Part shown: positions 25,946 through 34,903 of the stretch, piece after piece
How positions within the stretch are numbered: position 1 is the stretch's first letter
Layout: each line of letters starts with the position of its first letter
NCBI GenBank assembly: GCA_030645475.1
Contig: JAUSMA010000060.1
Span: 62,001 to 126,000, forward strand
DNA from: Nitrospirota bacterium
GTDB lineage: Bacteria; Nitrospirota; Nitrospiria; Nitrospirales; Nitrospiraceae
Length of the DNA stretch: 64,000 nucleotides
Direction: 5' to 3'
Made by a program: the position numbers and the translations under genes
Notes under the pieces: generated by a model
Seen by the model: the letters and a program-made list of their open reading frames with translations, nothing else
What the model was told of the DNA's origin: nothing
Database searches by the model: none

Positions 25946-26349
25946 AATGTGTACGGTCTGTCCGTCTTGGGTGGTGAAGGAAACGACTGTCTAGGTCCGA
26001 TGGATGTTCGATACGATCATGATGGTCAAGGGCCACAGAGAACTGTAAGGGCATTTGCACCTTTTGTGCCATCATATTGCGAAAAACCAGCACTGCCAGC
26101 CACTGACAACGGATGACATCTTGATGATCGAGAAGGAGTGGAATGATGCGCTGTGACAGCATGTTAAACGGGTGCCGTGATCGTGGCTTGCGCGGCGTGG
26201 AGGAGGGCGCTCAACGGGAGTGCGGAAAGGGCTGTACAGATTTCGCCGATCGCACCGTGTACTTTTGTACAAATCGACGAGAGGAATGATCAAATGCATA
26301 CAGCTGTTCCCTCGGTTCGAGTCATCGCTGGGGTGCCGGGCCGGTTTCA
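25946..26349. other. Gene-free stretch upstream of rph
   Basis: About 400 bases between divergent genes. A plus-strand frame that continues into rph and a minus-strand frame of 77 codons overlap it, but neither has a ribosome-binding site or recognisable protein. Confidence 0.45.
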
Positions 26350-26379
26350 TTGCGCTTTCGCCGGGCCTTCACTTATAAT
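26350..26379 (+). promoter_or_regulatory. Sigma-70-type promoter for rph
   Basis: TTGCGC at 26350-26355 and TATAAT at 26374-26379 are 18 bases apart, 28 bases before the rph ATG. The 16 bases CACTTATAATGCGCCA are identical to those around the ndk promoter. Confidence 0.65.
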
Positions 26380-26407
26380 GCGCCACATCACACAACAGGA
26401 GTCACCA

Positions 26408-27151
26408 ATGAGCAGTGTAGCAGGATTATTACGTGTCGATGGGCGGCGAAAAGATCAATTGCGTCCGGTAAAGGTCACGCGAAATTTCATTAAGCATGCC
26501 GAAGGATCTGTGTTAATTGAAATGGGCGATACCAAAGTCATTTGTACGGCTTCGATCGAAGAGAAAGTGCCTCCCTTTCTGAAAGGGAAAGGGCAAGGAT
26601 GGGTCACGGCAGAGTATTCGATGCTCCCTCGTTCGACCCACGACCGGTCTCCGCGTGAAGCGGTCAAAGGCAAGCAAAGCGGTAGAACGTTAGAAATTCA
26701 ACGTCTTGTCGGGCGAGCCCTCCGTGCGGTGACCGATATGGGGCAGATGGGAGAACGGTCGATCTGGCTCGATTGCGACGTGATCCAAGCAGACGGCGGG
26801 ACCAGAACCGCCTCCATTACGGGAGCCTTTATTGCCTTGGCCGATGCCTTCTCTTCACTCAAGAAGAAGGGGCTGATTAAGAAACGTCCATTGACGGACT
26901 ATCTGGCCGCGATCAGCGTTGGGAAAGTGGGCGGGGAAATCCTGCTCGATCTGGCCTATACAGAAGACTCGATGGCCGATGTCGATATGAATGTCGTCAT
27001 GACGGGACAGGGGCGCTATGTCGAAGTGCAAGGCACCGCAGAACGGACCCCCTTTGCCAAATCGGAAATGGATGAGTTCATGGCGGTGGGATGGAGCGGG
27101 ATTCAGACCCTCACCGCGCTACAGAGGGATCTGATCGGGGAATTGGAATAG
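26408..27151 (+). CDS. rph: Ribonuclease PH
   Basis: A 247-residue protein with [26 protein letters not shown]-type N-terminus (read as shorter pieces: [20 protein letters not shown]), [36 protein letters not shown]-like [14 protein letters not shown] and [12 protein letters not shown]. RNase PH trims the 3' ends of tRNA precursors phosphorolytically, acting as a hexamer. The start is ATG 26408 with GGAG eight bases upstream; an open frame reaching back to 26177 has no family similarity. It is followed by rdgB after ten bases. Confidence 0.95.
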   Translation: MSSVAGLLRVDGRRKDQLRPVKVTRNFIKHAEGSVLIEMGDTKVICTASIEEKVPPFLKGKGQGWVTAEYSMLPRSTHDRSPREAVKGKQSGRTLEIQRLVGRALRAVTDMGQMGERSIWLDCDVIQADGGTRTASITGAFIALADAFSSLKKKGLIKKRPLTDYLAAISVGKVGGEILLDLAYTEDSMADVDMNVVMTGQGRYVEVQGTAERTPFAKSEMDEFMAVGWSGIQTLTALQRDLIGELE

Positions 27152-27161
27152 GGGAGAGGCG

Positions 27162-27794
27162 ATGATCCGTGAAGTGGTGCTCGCCACTCGCAACCGGCAT
27201 AAAGCCATAGAACTCGTCGCGCTCCTACGTGATCTTGGTATCACGATACGCAGCCTCGATGAGTTTCCCGATGCACCGGACGTGGTCGAAGATGGGACCA
27301 CGTGCGAAGCCAATGCGATCAAGAAAGCGCGTGCCATTGCCGAGTTCACAGGGTTGCCGGCGGTCGCCGACGATACGGGACTCGAAGTGGACGCACTCGG
27401 TGGGCGGCCCGGTGTCTATGCCGCCCGGTATGCCGGCGAAGACGCCACCTACGACGACAATTGCAGGAAGTTGCTGCGAGAGTTGACGGGCGTGCCTCGT
27501 GAACGACGAACCACTCGCTTTCTCACTGTTGCAGCCCTCGCCCTTCCATCGGGCGAAGTACGAGTGGCGCAGGGCACGCTGGACGGCACGATCACAGAAG
27601 AGGCGAGCGGTACGGTGGGGTTCGGATACGATCCAGTGTTCTTCGTTCCAGAACTCGGCAAAACCTTGGCGCAGATCTCGGTAGAACAAAAAAACACCAT
27701 CAGTCATCGCGCCAAAGCTTTCACGCAGATGCGCGACATTCTGAAAGAGCTGAATTCTGAGTGCTCAGTGCTGAGCCAGTGCAAGGATGCTTGA
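27162..27794 (+). CDS. rdgB: RdgB/HAM1 family non-canonical purine NTP pyrophosphatase
   Basis: A 210-residue protein with VLATRNRHKAIEL (substrate-binding N-terminus, SxxxK-like loop), DGTTCEANAIKKA, ADDTGLEVDALGGRPGVYAARYAG and GFGYDPVFFVPE, ending TISHRAKA. It removes ITP, XTP and dITP to keep nucleic acids clean. It follows rph in a common operon arrangement. The last dozen residues (NSECSVLSQCKDA) are beyond the usual family end and are encoded by a CTGAGTGCTCAGTGCTGAG repeat. Confidence 0.93.
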   Translation: MIREVVLATRNRHKAIELVALLRDLGITIRSLDEFPDAPDVVEDGTTCEANAIKKARAIAEFTGLPAVADDTGLEVDALGGRPGVYAARYAGEDATYDDNCRKLLRELTGVPRERRTTRFLTVAALALPSGEVRVAQGTLDGTITEEASGTVGFGYDPVFFVPELGKTLAQISVEQKNTISHRAKAFTQMRDILKELNSECSVLSQCKDA

Positions 27795-27826
27795 TCGGTG
27801 CCGACTCAGCGCTCAGGACTCAGCAC
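27755..27826. repeat. Imperfect inverted repeat at the end of rdgB
   Basis: The arm TTCTGAGTGCTCAGTGCTGA at 27755 pairs with GACTCAGCGCTCAGGACTCA at 27802-27826 with few mismatches. The left arm is read as the rdgB C-terminus. No T-run follows, so it is not a clear terminator. Confidence 0.55.
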
Positions 27827-28038
27827 GTTGAAGCTGTCGTGGCGTCGCGCAGCCCGTTAGGGCGCGTATCTTGAGATTGTAGTACAGGGGATTGCTCCAG
27901 CCGTTGACGGCCAGGGTAATCACAGTGCTATTTCTGGTCACTCCATCCTTCAATGTGACCTGGGCTGAGCTGATCACCGGCATCATTGATGCGAGCGCCG
28001 ATTGACCAAGGCGGAGCACCGTACCGCCTATCCGACTC

Positions 28039-28067
28039 TTGCAAGCCCATTATCCGCCACTTATAAT
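28039..28067 (+). promoter_or_regulatory. Sigma-70-type promoter for ndk
   Basis: TTGCAA at 28039-28044 and TATAAT at 28062-28067 have a 17-base spacer, 54 bases before the ndk ATG. It shares 16 identical bases around the -10 element with the rph promoter. Confidence 0.65.
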
Positions 28068-28120
28068 GCGCCAGTGCTGTTCAATCTATCCTTTAACTAT
28101 CTGGAGGAGCCTTAGAGCCC

Positions 28121-28540
28121 ATGAGTGAACGAACATTAGCGATTATCAAGCCGGATGCAGTCAAGAAGCATGCGATTGGCGACATTATTGCCAGCTATGA
28201 AAAGGCCGGTCTGACGCCAGTGGCCATCCGCATGATGCAGTTTTCGAAATCAACGGCCGAGGGGTTCTATGCCGTGCATAAGGCCCGTCCATTTTTCGAC
28301 AGCCTCTGCACGTTCATGTCGTCCGGTCCGGTCGTGGTGCTTACCCTGCAAGGCGACAACGCCATCAAGAAGAACCGTGACCTGATGGGTGCGACCGATC
28401 CAGCCAAGGCCGAAGCTGGCACGATTCGCAAGGCGCATGGCGCGAATATCGAGTTCAATGCGGTGCATGGATCCGATTCGCCGGAGACAGCGAAGTTTGA
28501 GGTCTCCTATTTCTTCCCAGAAACAGACCTCGTCAAATAA
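28121..28540 (+). CDS. ndk: Nucleoside diphosphate kinase
   Basis: A 139-residue protein with [18 protein letters not shown], the phosphohistidine region [16 protein letters not shown] (active His in AVHGSDS) and the usual length. It equalises NTP pools by passing the gamma phosphate through that His. An AGGAG precedes the ATG at 28121. A 7-base-pair hairpin at 28543-28560 follows the stop. Confidence 0.97.
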   Translation: MSERTLAIIKPDAVKKHAIGDIIASYEKAGLTPVAIRMMQFSKSTAEGFYAVHKARPFFDSLCTFMSSGPVVVLTLQGDNAIKKNRDLMGATDPAKAEAGTIRKAHGANIEFNAVHGSDSPETAKFEVSYFFPETDLVK

Positions 28541-28542
28541 GG

Positions 28543-28560
28543 ACGCCTGTTGGCAGGCGT
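28543..28560 (+). other. Intergenic hairpin after ndk
   Basis: ACGCCTG-TTGG-CAGGCGT forms a perfect 7-base-pair stem starting two bases after the ndk stop. There is no T-run, so it may stabilise the 3' end or reduce read-through rather than terminate by itself. Confidence 0.4.
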
Positions 28561-28568
28561 GAACGGCT

Positions 28569-29969
28569 GTGCGATTTCCCGTTCCACGTTGCCTCGACTT
28601 TGTGCGATGGATGTTTTGTGTGCTGTGTGTGGTTCTTTCCGGGTGCGCCGGTCTGGCGCACCAGTTTCCCGCTTCATCGCCGTCTGTTGCGTCCGGTGCC
28701 GATCCGGCACTGGACGCCCAGACCAAGCTTCTTGAATCCGCCTATCGGGCCTTTGTGCAAGAGCGGTATCCGCTGGCTGCTGTGCTTTTCCAACGATTCG
28801 TCGACTCCAATCCCAACTCTCCCAGGTTGAGTGAAGCGCGCTGGTGGCTTGCACGTTCCAATGAGGAGCGCGGGGATCTCCCGGCTGCGCTGTCGGTCTA
28901 TCGCACGGTGGTCGGGGCGGCGCCGCCATCTGTTCCGCTCGCCGGCACTTATGCTTTTCATGCGCTCAATCGGCTGGACACCTTTCGCCGGAGTTTCGGC
29001 TCGACCTCTTTATTGGAACGGCGGCAGGTTGCGCTCTGGTTGTCGAATCTGGACTGGCTCATGGCGTCTGATGCCGGGGTCTGGATTGCGCAGCTCGCCG
29101 ACGCCGGTGTGACATCGTTGATTCTCGAGGCTGGGGCGTCAGGCCCGATGGGGATATTTGGTCAAACCACCAAGGCTCCGGTTGTCGCGGATCGGTTCAA
29201 GACGATCGTGCCGGTCGCCCATGCCAAGGGGATGGCGGTCTTGGCGTCGCTCAATCTCCATGAGCCTGACTGGATGGCGGTGAGTCCTGAGCGGCGTACG
29301 GTCATAGCCAACGGCATAAGCCAGCAGGCCGGTTCTATCGATATACTCCAGCCCGATTATCAGCGTGCCGTCGGGGAAGTCGCGCAGGATTTGTTGCGCA
29401 CCGACATCGATGGGCTAGTGGTGGGGGCGAGGAGGGCTCGGGGGTTCGCCGAAGAATGGAGCCCGATGTCGCGACGGCAGTTCGAAGGGATGTTTGGTCT
29501 TTCGCTCGATAGCCGGGACCAACCGGTCTCGCCGGATGCCTGGCGCTGGGCCGGGTGGAAGACGAGGACCTATCTTGGGTTTCTTGCACAACTCACCCGT
29601 CAGTTGCGTCAGACGAGACCGGGGTTTGTAACGGCGGTGGCTGTGCATGAGCAGGCGGTGCTCTCACCGGCGGAGGCATTGACGGACTATGGAGAAGATC
29701 TGCTCGAGACCAAGCAACGAGGGTTACATGTCATCGTTCAGCCGGAGCCGATTTCGCCTGAGCGATCGAATGAGCCAGGGGCCGGGATGGAGCGGGTGCG
29801 ACAACGATTGGCGCTGACGTTCGGAGATGAACGGCAACTCTGGATGGGCATGGCCCTGGGTGCTTCGGACCCAGCCTCGTTGGTCGCAGCGGTGCAAGCC
29901 TCCATTGCGGCAACAGTTGGGCAGGCCGGTCCTCATTTGTTGCTGATGAACGGACCGGCGATTCCTTGA
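28569..29969 (+). CDS. Predicted lipoprotein with TPR-like part and glycosidase-like barrel
   Basis: A 466-residue protein. The N-terminal signal ends in a lipobox (LSGC at about residues 23-26). Residues 45-130 look like tetratricopeptide repeats (AYRAFVQERYPLAAVLFQRF, PNSPRLSEARWWLARSNEERG). Residues 155-460 resemble a TIM barrel of hypothetical glycosyl hydrolases (GVTSLILEAGA, AHAKGMAVLASLNLHEPDW, DIDGLVVGARR), as in the C-terminal part of PgaB-type proteins. Catalytic residues cannot be named. Start GTG 28569 keeps the positive N-terminus; ATG 28611 is an alternative. Role in surface polysaccharide handling is inference. Confidence 0.6.
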   Translation: MRFPVPRCLDFVRWMFCVLCVVLSGCAGLAHQFPASSPSVASGADPALDAQTKLLESAYRAFVQERYPLAAVLFQRFVDSNPNSPRLSEARWWLARSNEERGDLPAALSVYRTVVGAAPPSVPLAGTYAFHALNRLDTFRRSFGSTSLLERRQVALWLSNLDWLMASDAGVWIAQLADAGVTSLILEAGASGPMGIFGQTTKAPVVADRFKTIVPVAHAKGMAVLASLNLHEPDWMAVSPERRTVIANGISQQAGSIDILQPDYQRAVGEVAQDLLRTDIDGLVVGARRARGFAEEWSPMSRRQFEGMFGLSLDSRDQPVSPDAWRWAGWKTRTYLGFLAQLTRQLRQTRPGFVTAVAVHEQAVLSPAEALTDYGEDLLETKQRGLHVIVQPEPISPERSNEPGAGMERVRQRLALTFGDERQLWMGMALGASDPASLVAAVQASIAATVGQAGPHLLLMNGPAIP

Positions 29970-30104
29970 CAAAAGAGGCACCGGACCACTACGATCCCCA
30001 AAAAATACAGGTCGAGATCAAGGCTGAAGTCGAGGTGCGATGAGAGTAGTTCAGGCTTCTGCCTTACCCAACTTCGGCCTTCTTTTGCTTTAGAAGGAGC
30101 GCGC

Positions 30105-30491
30105 ATGATTCCGAAAGATCTCCGGTACCACCAAGAGCATGAATGGGTGCGCGTGAGCGGCTTGCAGGCCACGGTAGGCATCAGTCATTTTGCCCAGGAT
30201 GCGTTGGGCGATATTGTCTTCATCGATATGCCGAAGCCCGGCGCCGTCGTCAAGGCGGGGCAGCAGATCGGCGAAGTGGAATCGACCAAGACAACCTCCA
30301 CGATCTACACACCTGTAAGCGGCACCATTGCCAAGATCAATGTCGACTTGAAGGATCACCCGGAAGTCGTGAACTCCGATCCCTATGGCAAGGGCTGGAT
30401 GGTGCTGATCGATCTCTCCAATGCGGGCGAAGTCGAGGGACTGATGACGGCAGCCCAGTACGAGGCCTTTCTCTCCACGCAAAAGCATTGA
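30105..30491 (+). CDS. gcvH: Glycine cleavage system H protein
   Basis: A 128-residue lipoyl carrier with EHEWVRVSGLQATVGISHFAQ-type N-terminus, FIDMPKPGAVVKAG, and the lipoylation site Lys62 in EVESTKTTS. In the glycine cleavage system it shuttles the aminomethyl group between P, T and L proteins. No gcvT or gcvP is adjacent; only lpd follows, ten bases downstream. GAAGGAG precedes the ATG. Confidence 0.92.
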   Translation: MIPKDLRYHQEHEWVRVSGLQATVGISHFAQDALGDIVFIDMPKPGAVVKAGQQIGEVESTKTTSTIYTPVSGTIAKINVDLKDHPEVVNSDPYGKGWMVLIDLSNAGEVEGLMTAAQYEAFLSTQKH

Positions 30492-30500
30492 TTCGTTTCC

Positions 30501-31928
30501 ATGTCTAAGCACATCGTCATTGTCGGCGCCGGGCCTGGCGGGTATGTCGCGGCGATTCGCGCAGCCCAGCTGGGTGCCCGGGTCACGGTCATCGAATCCC
30601 ACGCGCTTGGCGGCGTCTGCTTGAATTGGGGCTGCATTCCCAGCAAGGCCCTCCTCTCGGTCGTCGAACTTGGCGACAAAGTCAAAAAAGCTGAAGACAT
30701 GGGGCTGCTCGTTCAAGGACCGGTCTCGTACGATCTTGCTAAGATGGTCGCCCGAAAGAATAAAGTCGTGGCGTCACTCGTGAAGGGCATTGCCACACTC
30801 TTCAAGGCCTGGAACATCGAGCAGATGCAGGGGACTGGTTCAATACGCGCCCGGCAGACGGTGACGGTGACTGCTGCCGATGGGTCGGTGCGGGATATTC
30901 AGGCCGATGCCATTGTGGTGGCGACCGGATCGTCCTGGCCTAATCTGCTGCAGTTTCCAATCGACGGACAGCAGTTGCTCACGAGCCAACATCTCCTGGA
31001 TCTCGATCGTATTCCTGCGAGTTTGCTGATCCTCGGCGCTGGTGTTGAAGGCTGTGAGTTTGCTGCCCTCTATAGCGGTCTTGGTACTGCGGTCACGATC
31101 GTGGAATTGATGCCACGCGTCTTGTCCCTGGAAGATGAGGATATCTCCTCGACGATGGAGCGGGAGTTGAAGAAGCGCGGGGTCACGGTTGAGACCGGAA
31201 CCACTGTAGAGAAATTGGAGCGGTCACCGACGGCTGTCACCGCTCATTTGAAAGACGGCTCACAGGTTGTGGCGGAGAAGCTGCTGGTATCCGTAGGGCG
31301 AGGGTTTAATAGCAAAGGCATCGGACTGGAGCAGGTCGGGGTGCAGACGGGACGGCGAGGAGAGATTCTCGTGAACGACCGGATGGAAACGACGGTGCCG
31401 GGGATTTATGCGATCGGCGACGTGGTCGGTAAGGTGATGTTGGCGCACGTGGCCTCGGCTCAGGGAAAAGTGGCAGTCGAAAATATCATGGGTCATGAGA
31501 CGACTGTTCGCTATGACGTCATTCCTGCCGGAATTTTTACCCTGCCGGAAATCGGTCGTGTCGGTATCACGGAGCAGCAGGCGCGCGAACGGGCCCAGGC
31601 TGCCGGGCAGAACCCGGACGAGACCATTCAGGTCGGACGTTTTCGCTATGCCGGCTTGGGGAAGGCGCAGTCGACAGGGGATACGACCGGTTTGTTTAAG
31701 GTCATTGCCGAGTCGCCGAGCGGAAAAATTCTCGGCGTACATATCCTTGGCGCCCATGCGGCCGACCTGGTGCATGAAGCAGCCTTGGCGATGCAAGTCG
31801 GCGCGACAGTGACTCAAATGGCCGAGATGATCCATGCCCATCCGACGCTGGCCGAAGGGTTGATGGAAGCGGCGGAGGATGTCGAAGGCAAAGCGATTCA
31901 TCAGGCGCGAAAGCGGATGCCGTCATGA
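30501..31928 (+). CDS. lpd: Dihydrolipoyl dehydrogenase
   Basis: A 475-residue flavoprotein disulfide reductase. It has the FAD motif IVGAGPGGYVAAIRAAQLG, the redox Cys pair at C40 and C45 in GGVCLNWGCIPSKALL, an NAD-binding ILGAGVEGCEFAALYSGLG, and the C-terminal active-site HAHPTLAEG. It reoxidises lipoyl groups. Placed between gcvH and a comEA-like gene, it overlaps the latter by four bases. The H-protein just upstream is the likely local substrate. Confidence 0.95.
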   Translation: MSKHIVIVGAGPGGYVAAIRAAQLGARVTVIESHALGGVCLNWGCIPSKALLSVVELGDKVKKAEDMGLLVQGPVSYDLAKMVARKNKVVASLVKGIATLFKAWNIEQMQGTGSIRARQTVTVTAADGSVRDIQADAIVVATGSSWPNLLQFPIDGQQLLTSQHLLDLDRIPASLLILGAGVEGCEFAALYSGLGTAVTIVELMPRVLSLEDEDISSTMERELKKRGVTVETGTTVEKLERSPTAVTAHLKDGSQVVAEKLLVSVGRGFNSKGIGLEQVGVQTGRRGEILVNDRMETTVPGIYAIGDVVGKVMLAHVASAQGKVAVENIMGHETTVRYDVIPAGIFTLPEIGRVGITEQQARERAQAAGQNPDETIQVGRFRYAGLGKAQSTGDTTGLFKVIAESPSGKILGVHILGAHAADLVHEAALAMQVGATVTQMAEMIHAHPTLAEGLMEAAEDVEGKAIHQARKRMPS

Positions 31929-32401
31929 TGCAGTCCCTTCTCATCAAGCTCGGGATGTTCGCCGTGACGATGGCCGTCGTCTTCTGGATCGGCTGGACAC
32001 TGCCGACCTCATTCGATCGGGACCATGATCTTGCCGCGAAATCGTTCGAAGGGTTGCAGTCTGCCAATACACTAAGCCGTGAACCAGTTGCTGCGGTGAG
32101 TCTAGCCCCTGCGACCTTGACGCCAGATCCGCAGGCCATGGCTCCCGCGTCGAGACGATCTCACCTGGGGCTCCTCGATCTGAACCGCGCAACGGAACAG
32201 GACTTCGATGCCTTGCCGGGGATCGGTCCCAAGTTGGCGGAACGGATCATGGCGCATCGGCAATCGGTGGGAGCCTTTCGCTCGCTCGACGAATTGCGAG
32301 CCGTCAAAGGGATTGGGAAAAAGAAGTTTGAACGAATTCGTCCATTGGTCACGGTGACGCCCGAGGCCTCATCTTTGGACAGAGGGAAGAAAGCGACATG
32401 A
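31925..32401 (+). CDS. ComEA-like helix-hairpin-helix protein
   Basis: A 158-residue protein with an N-terminal membrane anchor ([19 protein letters not shown]) and two helix-hairpin-helix motifs at about 85-140: [26 protein letters not shown] and [20 protein letters not shown]. ComEA proteins bind DNA outside the cytoplasmic membrane during natural transformation. It overlaps lpd and tyrS by four bases each, so it is translated in this operon. No other competence gene is near, so uptake activity is a guess. Confidence 0.8.
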   Translation: MMQSLLIKLGMFAVTMAVVFWIGWTLPTSFDRDHDLAAKSFEGLQSANTLSREPVAAVSLAPATLTPDPQAMAPASRRSHLGLLDLNRATEQDFDALPGIGPKLAERIMAHRQSVGAFRSLDELRAVKGIGKKKFERIRPLVTVTPEASSLDRGKKAT

Positions 32402-33609
32402 GTGAACTCTCCCGTCAACTAGATCTGATTCTCCGTGGAGTGGTGGAGGTCATTCAACGGGCTGAACTTGAATCGAAGCTGACTAGGTCGTTAAAAGAGA
32501 ACCGTCCGCTCCGTGTGAAAGCCGGCTTCGATCCGACCGCGCCGGATCTGCATCTGGGTCATACGGTCTTGATCCACAAGCTTAAGCACTTTCAGGAGTT
32601 GGGGCACCAAGTTATTTTCTTGATCGGTGATTTCACCGGGATGATCGGGGATCCGACCGGCCAATCCGATACGCGGGTCGCGCTGTCGAAAGAAAAAGTC
32701 TTGGAGAATGCCAAGACCTACGAGCGGCAGATCTTTAAGATTCTCGACCCTGCCAAGACTCTGGTGGAGTTCAATAGCCGCTGGATGGGTACGATGACCG
32801 CGGAAGGGTTGATCCATCTGAGTGCGCATAGCAGTGTCGCGCGGATGCTGGAGCGGGACGATTTTCACAAACGGTATCACGAGCAGAAGCCGATCAGTAT
32901 CCACGAGTTCATGTATCCCCTCGTGCAGGGCTACGATTCCGTGGCGCTCAAGTCCGATATCGAGCTGGGCGGGACCGATCAAAAGTTCAATCTGTTGATG
33001 GGGCGAGAGTTGCAGCGAGATTATGGCCAGGAGCCTCAAGTGGTCATCACGATGCCGTTGCTCGAAGGCACGGATGGCGTCAAAAAGATGAGCAAGAGCC
33101 AGGGGAACTACATTGCGTTGGAAGATGCCCCGAACGACATGTTCGGCAAGCTCATGTCCGTCACCGATGCATTGATGCTCCGGTACTACGAGCTGCTCAC
33201 CACGGAAGACTTGGCTGGAGTAAAGGCCGCACATCCGATGGAGGCGAAACAGGCACTCGCGGCGATGATCGTGGCCCGGTATCACGGGGCAGAGGCTGGC
33301 CAACAGGCAAGGGCGGCCTTTCAACAGAAATTTTCAGAGCGAGAGTTTCCCGCAGAGCCGGACGTGCGCTTGACCCTGACCCTGGCTGATCTGCGCGAGG
33401 GCCAGACGATCGGTTTGGTCGATCTGGTCGCCAAGACAGGGTTGGTTCCGAGCAAGAGCGAAGCCAGACGATTGATCATTCAGGGTGGGTTAGAGGTCGA
33501 TGAACAGAAGCAGAGCGATGCCAATGCGGTCTTGTCGATCGTGACAGGAAAAGCCTATCGACTGAAGGTTGGTCGGCGAAAGTTTGCACTGGTTGAATTC
33601 AAGGGATAG
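32398..33609 (+). CDS. tyrS: Tyrosyl-tRNA synthetase
   Basis: A 403-residue class I synthetase. It shows [19 protein letters not shown] (HIGH-type motif HLGH), [13 protein letters not shown], the tyrosine-binding [21 protein letters not shown] (read as YDSVALKSD and LGGTDQKFN) and the KMSKS loop at about residue 230. A C-terminal S4 domain ([19 protein letters not shown]) binds tRNA. This length and motif form match the TyrRZ-type (long) branch of bacterial TyrRS. Its ATG overlaps the previous stop. A tRNA-Gly follows 54 bases after the stop. Confidence 0.95.
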   Translation: MSELSRQLDLILRGVVEVIQRAELESKLTRSLKENRPLRVKAGFDPTAPDLHLGHTVLIHKLKHFQELGHQVIFLIGDFTGMIGDPTGQSDTRVALSKEKVLENAKTYERQIFKILDPAKTLVEFNSRWMGTMTAEGLIHLSAHSSVARMLERDDFHKRYHEQKPISIHEFMYPLVQGYDSVALKSDIELGGTDQKFNLLMGRELQRDYGQEPQVVITMPLLEGTDGVKKMSKSQGNYIALEDAPNDMFGKLMSVTDALMLRYYELLTTEDLAGVKAAHPMEAKQALAAMIVARYHGAEAGQQARAAFQQKFSEREFPAEPDVRLTLTLADLREGQTIGLVDLVAKTGLVPSKSEARRLIIQGGLEVDEQKQSDANAVLSIVTGKAYRLKVGRRKFALVEFKG

Positions 33610-33663
33610 TACGAGGAGTTTCTTGACTTGGCCTAGAGGCCCAGGTAGGATTCGGTGCAGTGA

Positions 33664-33738
33664 GCGGGCGTAGCTCAGTGGTAGAGTCCTTGCTTCCCAA
33701 GCAAGTTGTCAGGGGTTCAAATCCCCTCGCCCGCTCCA
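33664..33738 (+). tRNA. tRNA-Gly (anticodon CCC)
   Basis: Folds as a cloverleaf: acceptor GCGGGCG/CGCCCGC, D arm GCTC...GAGT (one G-T pair), anticodon arm CTTGC-TTCCCAA-GCAAG with anticodon CCC, T arm AGGGG-TTCAAAT-CCCCT, discriminator T at 33735 and an encoded CCA at 33736-33738. It reads the GGG codon. Confidence 0.93.
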
Positions 33739-33843
33739 AAATAAGACTAAAACGTGAGGCGTGACGCGTCTTACGGGAGAGATGGAGGACTTGAGAGGCA
33801 TGCGCTTCCAAGTCCTTTGTTGTATCTAGACAAAGGTGGACTG

Positions 33844-34092
33844 ATGAAACAGACGGTCATGCTTGGATTGGCGCTCTGGTGCATTTTCACTGTCACTGGC
33901 TGTCATTACTATGAAGAATATCGGGTGCTCAAATCGACGGCGGATTTGCAGGATGAGCGAGCGGAACTCCTGAAGGCCTATCGGCTCTGTTTGACCAAGT
34001 ATCAAGATGAGCCTCCCAAGGCGAAAGAGATGTGCGCACCGTACACGCAGTCCTTGAGGGAAATCGAAGTCAGGCAGCAGCATGGGCGATAG
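33844..34092 (+). CDS. Small predicted lipoprotein
   Basis: An 82-residue protein with a signal peptide (QTVMLGLALWCIFTVTGC) ending in a lipobox Cys, then a short acidic, helical mature part (YYEEYRVLKSTADLQDERAELLKAYRLC) with two more Cys. Start at ATG 33844 after AAAGGTGG. No family recognised. It overlaps, out of frame, no other strong gene; the next start lies 28 bases past its stop. Confidence 0.6.
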   Translation: MKQTVMLGLALWCIFTVTGCHYYEEYRVLKSTADLQDERAELLKAYRLCLTKYQDEPPKAKEMCAPYTQSLREIEVRQQHGR

Positions 34093-34120
34093 CCCTGTGC
34101 GATATCAACGAGGAGGCACT

Positions 34121-34435
34121 GTGAGCCGAGGCCAATTTATATTTTTAGTCGTCGTGACGTTCGTTGGAAGCATGGTCGGCGGCGCCGTCAGCGGCTGGTG
34201 GCTGGCGCCGATATCTGCGAAGGCGCAGAAGACGAATGGGGTCAATGCGGAAGAGTTTCTCCTGCTGGATCAGACTGGAAAGGCACGAGCTGGATTGGGA
34301 CTTGATAAGAATGGCGAGGTCGGTCTGGTGCTGATGAGCCGTGATGGGAATCGGACGTTGGCCCTGTCGCCGGACGATCGGTTTGCCGTGAAGCTGTCCG
34401 ATCAGAGCGGCCGTGTGATCTGGTCGGCCCCATAA
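34121..34435 (+). CDS. Small membrane-anchored hypothetical protein
   Basis: A 104-residue protein with an N-terminal transmembrane segment (QFIFLVVVTFVGSMVGGAVSG) and a periplasmic beta-rich part (AEEFLLLDQTGKARAGLGLD, GEVGLVLMSRDGNRTLAL). The strong GAGGAGG before the GTG at 34121 decides the start over an ATG at 34082 that would overlap the previous gene. No family named. Probably cotranscribed with the lipoprotein upstream. Confidence 0.65.
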   Translation: MSRGQFIFLVVVTFVGSMVGGAVSGWWLAPISAKAQKTNGVNAEEFLLLDQTGKARAGLGLDKNGEVGLVLMSRDGNRTLALSPDDRFAVKLSDQSGRVIWSAP

Positions 34436-34569
34436 GGGTCTTCTGGGAAACTAGCTTGGCTTGCGAGACGAGGGGCTTGCGTGGGTGGGCAAGAGTACAA
34501 ATGGTTCGAAGTCCAAGGTGTTGCTGCGCGATACCCTGAACTTCGAACGTCGGTCTTTGTCTGGATCTG

Positions 34570-34761
34570 TTATACGGCTTTGATGACTTTGCCGCTGCGA
34601 AGGCAGCGAGTGCAGACTCGAAGGCGCTTTGGCTGACCGTCGATCAAGGCCCTGACTGGCTGGAGGTTGGGCTTGAAGATCCGCTTGGTCTTGTTATTGG
34701 CGTGACTGATGTTATTGCCGGATTGGCGTCGTTTGTCGCAGAGGTCGCATGTAAATGCCAC
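34570..34761 (-). CDS. rpmB: 50S ribosomal protein L28
   Basis: A 63-residue protein starting [25 protein letters not shown], with the second Cys pair in [11 protein letters not shown]. This is the short, zinc-ribbon (C+) form of L28 with CxxC...CxxC, which suggests zinc dependence. It binds 23S rRNA. It is monocistronic on the minus strand; a possible TTGTCA/TACATT promoter lies about 60 bases upstream. Confidence 0.95.
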   Translation of the reverse strand: MAFTCDLCDKRRQSGNNISHANNKTKRIFKPNLQPVRALIDGQPKRLRVCTRCLRSGKVIKAV

Positions 34762-34903
34762 GGGTACACTCCTTCATCTGGTCGAATCAAGACAATATTG
34801 CGAACGGGCAAATGTACCACAGGGACATCGGTCTTGACAAGCAGGTTGGGGGGGACATGAGTGGTTGTTCGGGAATGTCGGGCTTGCGAGTGGAGAGGGA
34901 ATC

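Noticed and set aside
25929-26162. Minus-strand 77-codon frame ahead of the HD-GYP regulator
   Set aside because: It lacks a ribosome-binding site and overlaps the regulator start in another frame; no domain recognised.
26177-26407. 77-codon N-terminal extension of rph
   Set aside because: The extension is unlike any RNase PH, a promoter lies inside it (26350-26379), and ATG 26408 has a good ribosome-binding site.
27813-28019. Minus-strand 68-codon frame between rdgB and ndk
   Set aside because: It has no ribosome-binding site, contains part of a palindromic repeat, and overlaps the ndk promoter region; no family was recognised. A decayed gene cannot be excluded.
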